Source: Trachelipus rathkii (lineage: Eukaryota > Arthropoda > Malacostraca > Isopoda > Trachelipodidae). From it: DNA of 64,000 nucleotides. Where the stretch lies: assembly GCA_015478945.1 (NCBI GenBank), contig JABUQX010078598.1:30807-94806 (forward strand). Direction: 5' to 3'. Below, in pieces: positions 54,031 through 63,858 of the stretch (within the stretch, counting starts at the first letter, position 1; every line of letters starts with the position of its first letter). The translations under genes and the position numbers were made by a program. Under the pieces are notes generated by a model that ran no database searches, was not told where the DNA came from, and saw nothing but the letters and a program-made list of their open reading frames with translations.

Positions 54031-55242
54031 CTTCTGACAAATGTCGCACGAATGACAGAATCGGGATACATCCTCGTTCATCCCAGGCCAGTAGAACTCT
54101 GAAAGTACCTTATCTGTCGTCTTTTTGATCCCGAGGTGTCCTCCCATGATGCTATCGTGCGCCATAATCATTACTTCATTCCGTAATTTCTTTGGTACAA
54201 CAACTTGCTCGCTCGGACCTTCTTTATCTTGTTTACACCTGTACAAGATTCCTTTCTTTACGTCGTAATACGATCGTCTTTCTTCTTTACCTTCCATCTC
54301 ACTCAAGACCCTACATCTGTTCAAAGTCTCATCATCTCGCTGAAATTCAATGAACTTTTCGCGAGTGATTTTGTCATCACTTGCTTGTTGGGCGTTTTCT
54401 GGCGTAATTGGCCTTTCATTGTGCGAACTACTCGCGCGCGATACATCCACTTGGTCGACGGGATGTTCTAATACATCGTTGAACTGCTGTTTAGTTTCTT
54501 CCGACCGTGAGTTTATTGATTCGCCAGCACATGACACTATCGCTTGACTGTCAAGATGCCCCGTCATGTCACCATGAGCTTCAGCTGCTTCTCCCAGAGA
54601 ACTGTTCGCTGCCCTCGCGCGCGATACCATCTCCTTATGTGCAGGATCCTCTGCATTCCTCGCTCCTGGAATATTCCCTATTATCAAGTCATATATGGCA
54701 TCGTCCAGGGCTATGGCTTCCACACGACCTGTATAATATGGCGTAACGATGTCGATCATAACAACAGGTGCATCTCTGATCGTGTTGTCGATCATTAATA
54801 TCTGTTTCCTCTTCCCAGTTCTCTGGTCTGCCGTTGTATATTTCTTTTTAACAATGACTGAGTCACAGCCGGTGTCCCTCAATACATTCGCTGCCATACC
54901 ATTAATCTTTCCGTCAACAACGGGCATCATTGAATTCACGATGTTAGGTCTTACATTATCACTCTTTACACATGCGACTCTGACGACAGGAATCATTCTG
55001 ACGCATGCTAAAGCAATCTCGTTGTTGTTATTTACGTATTTCATAAGGTCGGAGTCTTTATTGGCACTAATATTTCCATGAGTAGCTGTAATGTCAGAGG
55101 CTACTTCCTTATCCCACTGTTTAACTTCAGTTGTTATGGCAGCAGCTGCCCTTTTGGGTCCTTCTCTCCAATTGTTGTTGGAACGGTTGTTGTTATAGTT
55201 CCTGTATTGGTCGTCTTTCTTATAGGGGCTGTAATTTTTACA
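54027..55242 (-). pseudogene. Pol start: aspartic protease and integrase zinc-binding domain
   Basis: This lies in a 454-codon minus frame (53908-55272) that begins inside the zinc knuckle. Residues 115-205 are the protease, with the catalytic triad DTG at residues 133-135 (54,868-54,876) in VLRDTGCDSVIV and the later block IYDLIIGNIPGA. Residues 206-300 are a polar linker. KITREKFIEFQRDDETLNRC and GILYR precede the integrase zinc domain: His372, His379, Cys409 and Cys412 (H-x6-H, 29 residues, C-x2-C), then QKT. The integrase domain therefore follows the protease directly with no RT between. The frame continues into the first integrase Asp before breaking. Confidence 0.92.
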
Positions 55243-56302
55243 ATCAAAATGCCTTGTGCCCTTTCTTCCCACACTTGAAACAAGTGGACTGATATTTGGG
55301 TCTATCGGTTCCTTTAAAACTTTCGATGGTATCTTTCTTCTCTTTCTTAGAGGGGTCTTCTCTACTACTCATTGATGTCAAATTTTTGTTGCGGGCCAGG
55401 AGATAGTTCTCCGCCTCTTGAGCAATGACATCTAATTTATTAACCTTCCTTTCCCGTAAAAATGTTGCCAGTTCTTTCGGGCAAGTGTTAAGAAACTGCT
55501 CAGCTACTATCAGATTGATGATATCATTAAAATCCTTATTTATCTCCGCCAGATCTGTCCATTTCATGACGTAGTTCTTTAGCCTATCTATGAATTGTAT
55601 GGGCCTTTCATCATTATATGCTTTCGCACTCCTAAATTTTATTCGATAGCCATCCTCCGTCAAATTGTAGCACAGTAGAAGGGCATTCTTCAATTTATCG
55701 TAGTCTTTCGAATCTTCTTTAGGAATGCGGGAATATGCAAGTAAGGCTTTCCCTGTTAACAAGGCGCTAAGGTGAGATGCCCAATTCCTTTTGTCCCATT
55801 CATTAATCTCCGCAAATCTTTCGAAGCGTTCGAGGTAGCAGTCTATTTCATCTCTGTTGTCTGCAAAGGGAGGGAGCTTAGGTAGGCACTCTTGCCTTAA
55901 CATCGTTATTGTTTGCAGTTTGTTGTTGATTATTATTGCCTGCTTGCAATTCCATTCTCCTGAGCTCTAGCTCATGTTCTCTTTGTCTTTCCGCTGCTTC
56001 TCTTTCGGCTTCCCTCTGTCTATCTGCCGCTTCTCTTTCTTCTCTGGCAGCCTCTCTTTGTCTCTCTTCTCTTGCAGCTTCTTTTTCTGCTGTTTATCTC
56101 TTCGGCTTCTCTTTCGGCAGCTTGGTCTCGGTAGCTCCTAATTTTGCTGCTTCTTTCTGTCTCTCTCTGCTGCCTTTCTTTCTGGTCTCTCTGCTGCTTC
56201 ACCTTTTGGCAGCATCTATTTTGTTCTTTAATAAATTCCCTTCCGCCTACTTTCCCTCTAGTCCAAGATCTTGAGCGATCTTTGCCAATGCCACAAATCC
56301 AT
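55240..56302 (-). pseudogene. Gag polyprotein with CCHC zinc knuckle
   Basis: An ATG at 56,302 (minus) starts a frame that, after an early indel, gives ALAKIAQDLGLEGK. REFIKEQ and a long Gln/Arg/Glu-rich helical stretch (56,000-56,230, probable coiled coil) follow. The frame 55244-55903 (219 codons) is capsid-like: LPKLPPFADNRDEIDCYLER, FERFAEINEWDKRNWASHL, LLTGKALLAYSRIP, a later FLRERKVNKLDVIAQEAENY, and the CCHC knuckle CFKCGKKGHKAF-DC at 55,240-55,282 (C-x2-C-x4-H-x4-C). One extra T in a TTTT run splits the knuckle between two frames, so gag and pol were probably one continuous frame. Confidence 0.88.
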
Positions 56303-56526
56303 ATTAAAAGGTAAATTCTTATAGAGGCCACCACTTTATATCTGTATCACAAGATGTCTTTACTTTGATGACGACTGTTGATATTTCTTTTTAAAAACTT
56401 TTTCAAATAAGATCACTGATATATTCCTTTTCTTCAGAAGCAAATTCAGACAGAGTCTTCAATTTATTTTGGTCTCAGTATTTCTTTTTCTTTTTAGAAA
56501 AGATTCGGACAGAGCCTCCAATTTAT
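56303..56526 (-). promoter_or_regulatory. Leader with candidate primer-binding site
   Basis: Six bases inside the 5' LTR the minus strand reads TGGAGGCTCTGTCCGAATC (plus 56,502-56,520), whose complement ends in CCA like a tRNA 3' end. This is a plausible PBS, but I could not assign the tRNA. A related word (plus ATTCAGACAGAGTCTTCAAT) occurs about 60 bp further in, suggesting a small local duplication. Confidence 0.4.
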
Positions 56527-57529
56527 TGTCACAAGGATGCGGGTTCGTCCAATACAGAGTTGACAATTTCCCGAGTTCGTTTTATTAACATACCAAAACA
56601 AAATAGAATAAACTTGTTATAAAATGTCTAGGGTATTTGATTCCAATGTAGTTTTCCACTTTTCTCAATTACGAAGCGTAGGCGAAATTACGAAGTCTTC
56701 TGATTCCAAAATTATTCCTGAGTCGCAGATGGACTCCACAAATATCAATGATCAATTACTTTCAGTAAGTAAATTCCTTCCAATAAATAATGGTTCCTTA
56801 ATCCAGATGAAAGTCGTTCTCAATGTTACTAGACTCTCCTTCAACAAGTAATAGTTCCAATAAGTCTCTCGAAGTTGTATAACTTTCCTTCAAAATGTTC
56901 TAATAAATCTCTCTCTGATTGTTATCTAATCTCTTACAAAATTTTCTTCTGAATAATTATTAGACTTTCTAATCCTTGTCCAGAGAACTATATTCTTTAG
57001 TAATCTTCTAATTCAAATGATAAATATCAAATCTTAATCCTTCTCAACTGCCTTAGTAGTGCTGTAACGAATTAGAACTTCTTCAATGATAAATATCACA
57101 AAATAATAGAAAAGTCTTCAATAGTGTAATATTCAGTTACCGATGAGATTCTCAAAAAACAATCGTAGAACAATTATGGAACTCAACATAGAACCAATTA
57201 TATAATCGAGAATGGAACCAGGTAATGACTATTTTATTTCCATTTATAACTTTTCCCCGTATCCAAGATCCGCAGCCAGCTGTAGAGTTATTTTTATGAA
57301 ATCTTTTTTCCCATAAACACTTTTATTTTCTAAATACAAAATTGTTTCTTAAAAAAAATATTTATAAATAAAAATCTAAATTTCGTCTTCAAATAAAATT
57401 TTATATATAAATCTATCACTTTTGCAAATAAATATTTCTCTTTCAATCCTTTCAAATATAAAAATAAATTTTTTCCGCTTTGACGTGTGAAGCTCATAAT
57501 TTTATCTCCCATATTCTTAATGCATAACA
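56527..57529 (-). repeat. 5' LTR
   Basis: TG...CA ends (minus TGTTATGCAT to CTTGTGACA), about 1,003 bp, co-linear with the 3' LTR at 48,330-49,360. The promoter should lie here but no confident TATA box can be separated from the general AT-richness. Confidence 0.92.
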
Positions 57530-57543
57530 TAGTCCTAATCTAT

Positions 57544-57575
<32 letters not shown>

Positions 57576-57576
<1 letters not shown>

Positions 57577-57694
57577 ATTAGGTCATTGTTTTATTTTTGT
57601 TTTTCATTAATTATGTAATTATCTGAGTAATTATTCTTTCTGTTTTTCCTTACATATAAATATCAGGTTTAAAAGTATTGCCCTGCCAATATAT
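57576..57694. repeat. Right copy of the ~118-bp duplication flanking the LTR element
   Basis: Matches 48,091-48,208 in the same orientation, with a TA array between it and the LTR. Confidence 0.85.
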
Positions 57695-57943
57695 ATATAT
57701 ATATATATGGTGGTAGATTGCTCAACATGCACTGGAAACAATAGTTAAGTAGAACACACATTAAGTCAAAAAGACCACCTCCACACACACACACACACAT
57801 TTTATTACAAATGCATAAATTTTTCTCAATTTGTACTGCTTTTTCTGCTTTCATTTTCCTGTTGATGAAATCGATTTTTTTACTTTACAGTGTAGTATAA
57901 TCTCATTTTCACAAACAAATTTAAGAAATATTCATATACTTTA

Positions 57944-58728
57944 TCAGTACAAAAGACAAAGCTTTCCACTAATTTTAATTTGTTTTTTTAAGAAAAACCC
58001 AATACCTTTATTGCAATAATAAATTTTTAACACTTCGCCAAAAACCTTTCCACAGTCTGAAAAGTATTTGTGAAAAGATTCTGTTGATTGAATTAATCCA
58101 GTATTTGGGTTATTTGTAAAGTTTTTTAAAAGTGAAAATATTTTATTTTCAGTATCAAAACTTTTCTCTGTAACTGCAAGATCACATTTTACACAATCTG
58201 GGTGAAAACTTTTCAGCTTTTTAGCAAGGTATCCAGAAACATAAATCATCGCATTCTTTTATATTAAATCAGAAAGTTCATTGATACGGAAAAATTTTCC
58301 CCTTCTAGCAGATTCTGCAACATCCATATTAAAAGAATTCGAATCCTTTTTTTTTTCAGCATGTCTTAATAAATTTGAAAACTCATTTAATATTCCCTAC
58401 GTCTGCTTCACAGTTTACAGTTTCTTGCGGTTGTATTAAAGACTGAAAGGCAACACTTTTAAAGCCATGAATAAACTGTAAGCATGATGGATTATTTCTT
58501 AACCCTCCACCTCTTCTAATTAAACCATTAAAATTTTCTAAACCATCTTGACCTAATCTTCTTGGTAGCAAAAATTTCCATTCATATTTTTCCTTCAGAT
58601 ACTCTGAAAGTCCTCGCAAATCATTGATGTTTTGAATCCAACCATTAATACAGGTGAATTTCTTAGTAATGTCATTGCCATTTGAATCTAAGGATTTCCA
58701 AGTCTTTATCCAACTTTCAATTTCTTGT
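57944..58728 (-). pseudogene. P-element/THAP9-like transposase, C-terminal part
   Basis: Minus-strand frames give, in order: EFLKQEIESWIKTWKSLDSN near the right edge, FTCINGWIQNINDLRGL, then (58383-58619) LPRRLGQDGLENFNGLIRRG followed by NNPSCLQFIHGFKSVAFQSL. This is the conserved D-LENF-G-IR, NPSC-QF-F-S block of THAP9 and P-element transposases. After a gap (57944-58249) comes MIYVSGYLAKKLK with HPDCVKCDL, the C-terminal YVSGYV/CxxC block. No THAP DNA-binding domain or terminal repeats were found. The frame is cut at 58,729-58,732 by the piggyBac-type element. Confidence 0.85.
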
Positions 58729-58748
58729 TTAACCCTTTAAGTTCTAAG

Positions 58749-58764
58749 CGGTCACTGGTGACCG
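58749..58764. repeat. Subterminal palindrome, left outer copy
   Basis: CGGTCACTGGTGACCG, nearly palindromic, 16 bp inside the left terminus of the piggyBac-type element. Confidence 0.75.
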
Positions 58765-59140
58765 ACTTTTTTCGTTTGATTGATTCTCCCATTATTGGAC
58801 AAAATTTATCGATTTTTGCGATTCTTTTTTTATAAATCTACTAAACAGTATCGATTCTATATCAGAATATTTATATCTCATACTTCCAAAATTGAGTCGT
58901 TTCTTTCAGCAATGGCGAGAAGTGTGGTGTTAAGAGGCCTCTCCTCAAATTTTGATTTGTGGCTCGAAATTAGTATTTTATTTCTTTAATTTACTTATTA
59001 TAAAAGCTTTTTTTATGACCTTGTGTTTGTTTCATATGTGCGCAGTAGGAAAAATGTGAAAAAAGAAATATGTAATTTCTCTGTAAATTTTCGTAAAGAT
59101 AAACCATCGCTGCTGCAACGTTACTTCTTGAACAATCATG

Positions 59141-59157
59141 CGGTCACCGGGTGACCG
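59141..59157. repeat. Subterminal palindrome, left inner copy
   Basis: CGGTCACCGGGTGACCG, followed by CTTCAGGACTACGAGGC. A partial echo (CAGTCACGAGGCTTCTAG) occurs near 59,404. Confidence 0.7.
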
Positions 59158-59164
59158 CTTCAGG

Positions 59165-59265
59165 ACTACGAGGCTACTAGTTTTGCCAAACTCAAAAAAA
59201 ATTTTGCTCTTTTCTTTTTTTTTACAATTTTGATTACGTTATTTCTATATATACTACTATATATA

Positions 59266-59299
<34 letters not shown>

Positions 59300-59557
59300 T
59301 ATACATTATATTAATAAACTATAATATAAATAATATACTTTAAAAGTATAATATCTATAAATTATATATAATACCTATTATAATATATATAATTGAAAAT
59401 CATGCAGTCACGAGGCTTCTAGTTTTAGCCAAAATCACAAAAAATTGAATTTTTTTTACCACAGAAATCATTTTTTACTATATATACCTATACTATAATA
59501 TATATATATACTATATATCTCATTATATATATATATACTTATATATATACTTATAAT

Positions 59558-59594
<37 letters not shown>

Positions 59595-59793
59595 TGATAT
59601 CCAGTACATAAATTGTTTATTTGTTACAAAAAATCATTGACTATTATATCCATTCAAGTCTATCATTGTATTTATATACTTGTATATATATACTCATATA
59701 CTACTAATAAAAATCACAGGATATATTATATACTCTATAAATATACTTTACTATATATACCTACTATTAATATATATAATATATATATATATA

Positions 59794-59830
<37 letters not shown>

Positions 59831-59950
59831 CATTATATATATATATACATGGTACATATATTTACAGACAAGTGTGTTATTTATATAACATTCTGAAGTA
59901 CGGTGATTACTTTTGTGTGGTCCCAATAGAAGGATTGCAGATCATTTATT
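59165..59950. repeat. TA arrays inside the piggyBac-type element
   Basis: TA-rich sequence at 59,245-59,400, 59,480-59,595 and 59,690-59,860. Frames through it (Tyr/Ile-rich) are compositional. Confidence 0.85.
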
Positions 59951-60850
59951 TTCTATAACTAGGTCTCGTCCATGGCATTTGGGCAGCCGTGTTTTGAGGT
60001 GAAGGGGATTCTTCTTATGCCCATCAACTGTGCGCCCAAATCGACTGAAAAGAATCACATTCAAGATAAACGAAGATCTGAGAGAGAGGGAAGGGGAAGC
60101 TATTGATGATTTGGAGTTGATAGAGTTTACTGATTGATGTTGCATACGTTGGCATGATAAACAAGCAAAGAGTAAATATACCTTAATCCACAATTATGGC
60201 TGGTAATATAAGAACAACCACAACGATAGGATGCCGGCCAGTGGGAAGCTAAGGAAACACAAATATGGTTGATAGTCGAGAGAGCCATTTTGTTGTTATG
60301 GAAACTACAACCAACGTTACAATGGTCGGAGTTGATCTGACGCGGACTGATGCTCATTGAGTCTATACCGGATCAAAAACTCAAGTCCAGAAAAATCTTT
60401 TAATTATTTTGTTGGACCTTAGCAGTTTGTCAATTGCCTGGCTGTTATACCGAGGGTCCCATGTGAGCAAGGTTCTCCTCTAAAGAAACATGCCACTAGT
60501 CGATTTCAAAACGGACATAGCGGATGGGTTTATGAATTGTAGGAGTAGTGGCACCGTAAGGAAGACCTTCGAAGCCGGGGCCGGGGATTGGGGCCGGGTC
60601 GGGGCCAGAGGCAATGCCAGAACGAGAGAACAGATAATATGCTCAAGGCACAATCTGTCATGCATGACAACCTCTTCCCACTGGCCAGTGGTTTACCGAG
60701 GGAGAATCACCTGACTAACTTCTGACAAAAAGCTAGATATGTTAACGATGTGCCGAGAAATGCAAAAGTTCATTCTTTGCATCTCCCTCGGCAACAAACA
60801 ATTACCACATCCTTTAGCTTCAATATCATTAAGCATCTTAGTCCTAGCTT
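59950..60850 (+). pseudogene. piggyBac transposase relic
   Basis: Plus-strand blocks in family order: RPNRLKR and KINEDLRE (60,030-60,100), then a CIRWHDKQ-type block (60,140-60,170; VKWKDNR in the family), MVGVDLTRTDAH near 60,320-60,360 (GGVDLMDQ block), LLDLSSLSIAWLLYRGSH near 60,410-60,465 (WLLDVAIQNSWILYR), MPLVDFKTDIADGFMN near 60,490-60,540 (LSLLDFR block), SHWPVVYRGRIT near 60,675-60,710, and spaced Cys codons near 60,740-60,790 recalling the C-terminal cysteine-rich domain. The N-terminal half and the first catalytic Asp were not found, being replaced by TA-rich sequence. Stops and frameshifts make it inactive. Confidence 0.75.
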
Positions 60851-60953
60851 GTTTTACCCTCTCGTCTACCTCCATGCCTCTTTCTATATAATATAATAAT
60901 ATATTATTATAATATAATATATATAATTAAATATATATATATATATATATATC

Positions 60954-60984
<31 letters not shown>

Positions 60985-61149
60985 ATAAAACTTTGAAAAA
61001 TAAATTATATATATATAAATTATTAATTGTATAAATAAAAGAGACTAATATATAACATATATTTGCTTATAGGATTATAAATATTTATTATTCTGCTGTT
61101 ATATTGTAATTAGTAGATATAATCGTATATATTATATATATTTATATAT

Positions 61150-61208
<59 letters not shown>

Positions 61209-61235
61209 CTATATATATATCATATATATACATAC
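60851..61235. repeat. (TA)n arrays
   Basis: TA-rich sequence at 60,885-60,990 and 61,130-61,230 within the piggyBac-type element. Confidence 0.9.
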
Positions 61236-61436
61236 GTATGGGCAAACTAATTTATATATTTATATAATACTTTAAATATTGCACATATTGAAATTATTTT
61301 TATTAAAATTTAAAAAATTATACATTACTTCTATTTATTTATACCTCTTGTATGTTTTAGTTATAATTTTACAGTATTATAGCCAAAGTTATGCTAGAGT
61401 GCCAAAAATTTTAAAATATACTTCTTAAGTCCTGAA

Positions 61437-61452
61437 CGGTCACCGGTGACCG
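61437..61452. repeat. Subterminal palindrome, right copy
   Basis: CGGTCACCGGTGACCG, a perfect 16-bp palindrome. On its left stands AAGTCCTGAA, which equals the terminal sequence, so terminus plus palindrome are repeated as a unit. Confidence 0.85.
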
Positions 61453-61594
61453 TTTTTATTTGGCACTAATAAAATGTAATTTTTTTTTTCAAAACAGTTC
61501 TAATGTTTTATTAGGTCCTCATTCACCTTGAATGTTGCAAGGTAATTAATTTTCGCTACAATTTTTTCCATAATTTCAGGACTTAAAGGGTTAA

Positions 61595-61970
61595 GAAATT
61601 CCATTAATAAGGTTCTTTATTGAACCCTTTTTATATAAGGAGACGATGCAAGGATTGTTGGATGAATGAAGATATCCAACAAAAAAAATATCCTCTCTTT
61701 TGATAAAATTTTGATGTAGGCAAAGCATCGTTTTCTATTTTTCCTGGGCCAATTAATGATAATATTAGGCCGAATCCATTGATTTTCCTTATGCGATCTC
61801 GAACGCTGCAATTGTGACTATAATCATTGACCTCAATCTCGGAGGAATAAATAAGTGGCAACTTCTCTCTGATATGTATACCTAAATATATATAGTCTCT
61901 CGCACCAGAATGCCATAGTAATTTGTTGATTTGATTTGATATAGGACCATTGTGCAATGCCAACAGAAGT
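61595..61970 (-). other. Open frame right of the piggyBac insertion, possible older host element
   Basis: A 110-codon minus frame (61631-61963) reads like protein: ARDYIYLGIHIREKLPL, NDYSHNCSVRDRIRKINGFG. I do not recognise the family. It lies upstream (minus sense) of the P-element-like relic, separated only by the insertion. The short stretch next to TTAA is in frame with the EFLKQEIESW word across the insertion site, so the two sides were contiguous. Whether this frame belongs to the same transposase is unproven. Confidence 0.35.
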
Positions 61971-63720
61971 ACAAATTTTTATATTGTATATATATTTTCG
62001 AGTTGATTTTAGTAAATGAGGTGCAACTGCAAAGACTTATATCTTCTGATCTTCAAACAAAATATTGTTTGTGAAAATTAACTTCCTCCTTAAAAGCGCA
62101 TACGAAATTCCTACCTTGATCTGTTAATCACATAATCTTATGACATAATCTCTTTATATTTATTGATTGTAAAAAAAATTTAGTAATAATATCCTGTAAA
62201 TTTAAAAAGAAAAAAAAATCTATATTCAAAAGTAATCCACAATTCATATCTTATCATAAAAAAGAAAAAAAATGTCCGTAGTAGCGATACATCGTTTACC
62301 TTACACATTACCCTATTTCTGTTTCAGCGGCCTTACAATAAGTGCTTCCCAGAAATCTACATATTTTGAATTAAGTCAAGTATGGAAAATGACAAAACCA
62401 TGTCGTCCGCAAGACATAACCAAAGAATAGGCATGCTGCGAGTTGCCTTTCATACGTAGGTTACTTATATATACTATATATAACATATAGCTAATTATCT
62501 AGTCTGTACTATGTACTATATTATATACTATACTATAATACTTAAATTATATATATTACTATATATTTTTATATATATATAATATATAAATCAAATATAA
62601 ATCCATCTCTTAAAACTAAATAATTGTTCTTTGTTACTAGAATCAATTATATATAAAACACTTACAAATAATTCTTCAAGAAAAAAGCAGAGATAAAGAA
62701 ATAAGGAACAGTATTATTGAGTTACAACATATTATGATTCGTTTGGCCTCTTTGGCCTCTTGTCTATCAGGTACTCACTCTAGTCTTAAATTAAATTGTT
62801 TTCTTTTGCTGTGAGTATTGCGAACCCAGATTTGTTCGTTGTTGGTGCCTCTTTGTTGTCAGCTACTTCTGTCTATCTGGAACTTCATTGGCTTCCTCTG
62901 TTTTCCCTACTATATTTAACTTCCTCTCTTTAAAGCCCACTCCTCACTGAGAACTTTGCGGTTAGAGTTGGGGATTGGGTTGGGTATTTCCAATTATTAT
63001 TTTGCCGCTTCCCTCGTAGAGAAGGCCCAGCCCGTGAGTGGTGGGATCTGTAAATCTTCAATATTATCTTATATATACTATATATATATATATAAATTAT
63101 ATATATCTATATATATACCTATATATATATATATATATATATATATACTCATATATATTATAATATATATGTATTATAAAAGTTACTTAACGGAGATAAC
63201 TTAATACTAAAAATTATTAAATGTATATTGTATATGAAACGAAATTTAAATAAAAGTAACATTTTTAAAGTGAAATTTAATATGAAATTAAGATAAAAAT
63301 AAAAAATTGTATTTTGTCAAATGTGAGCGGAAAACTTTGAAGTCGCGTTAAACGGAAATAAAATGTTATGGGATATGCGTTTGCTGCCGGGTCGTTTTTC
63401 TATGGATTATTTTGTCCTGCTTTGGATAACTTTGAAAAATTATATGTTTAATATGTTGAAATTCGATAATACATTACAATGTAAGAAATTAATTTATCTA
63501 AATCTAACCTGACTTGACCAAAAATTGCCATTAGCTAAACCTTCTATAGATATATAATCACTATATATATTATATATATACTATTATTATATTATTATAT
63601 ATACTATTATATATATATATATATATAGTATTATATATATATAGTGAACTTTTCCTTTTAAAAGGATTTAACCACAATAGTACTATCGATGTATTTTTTC
63701 GATTTTTTTCAGATTATTTC
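61971..63720. other. AT-rich stretch with TA arrays
   Basis: TA arrays lie at about 62,460-62,590, 63,070-63,175 and 63,555-63,640. A moderate-GC segment at 62,730-63,060 shows no recognisable domain. No gene supported. Confidence 0.5.
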
Positions 63721-63834
63721 AAATGGCAACTAGAGCGTGAGGGTCTGACAAATATAGTTTGTATGAATATAGTACAATCCCAAGATTAAATTCGCCAAGA
63801 TGGGAAAGAGTCAGGTCTCCCGGCCTCAGGGGGG

Positions 63835-63858
63835 GACGACGGGGTCTGTCCCGCCGTC
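63835..63858. other. GC-rich hairpin near the right edge
   Basis: GACGACGGG and CCCGCCGTC form a 9-bp stem with one G-T/A-C type mismatch around a 6-nt loop, followed by GGCTCGAGCCCC and an A-rich run. The GGCTCGAGCCC word vaguely resembles a Pol III B box, so a SINE tail is conceivable. The evidence is weak. Confidence 0.35.

Larger units (their letters stand above)
48330..57529 (-). mobile_element. Full-length Ty3/gypsy LTR retrotransposon with integrase upstream of RT (Gmr1-type order)
   Basis: Two LTRs of about 1 kb bound a 7.2-kb internal region. Read on the minus strand, the order is gag (coiled-coil start, capsid-like part, CCHC knuckle), aspartic protease, integrase (HHCC, DD35E, GPY/F), reverse transcriptase, RNase H, polypurine tract and 3' LTR. 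Domain sequences are of Ty3/gypsy type (FELL-YGRTVRGP-like block, GPY/F, FLGLTGFYR, TDHQPL, ADYLTR), but integrase precedes RT as in Ty1/copia. That combination is known from the Gmr1-type group. Inside, a 0.9-kb protease plus integrase-N-terminal segment is repeated between two RT copies. There is no envelope gene: RNase H ends 55 bp before the 3' LTR. Frames are broken by many small indels. No target-site duplication is recognisable, since both sides are TA-rich. Confidence 0.9.
58733..61590 (+). mobile_element. piggyBac-type DNA transposon inserted at TTAA
   Basis: TTAA stands at both edges (58,729-58,732 and 61,591-61,594). The termini are inverted: left CCCTTTAAGTTCT, right (reverse complement) CCCTTTAAGTCCT. 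Subterminal palindromes of the GGTCACCGGTGACC type occur near both ends. The interior (2.86 kb) holds a worn piggyBac transposase on the plus strand and long TA arrays. CCC termini, TTAA target and transposase agree on the superfamily. It sits inside the P-element-like relic, so it is the younger insertion. Confidence 0.88.

Noticed and set aside
55936..56274. Ser/Leu/Ala-rich plus-strand frame
   Set aside because: Antisense to the Glu/Arg/Gln-rich coiled-coil part of gag.
48320..57540. Target-site duplication of the LTR element
   Set aside because: The bases next to the two outer LTR ends do not match convincingly, and the surrounding TA repeats make any short match meaningless.
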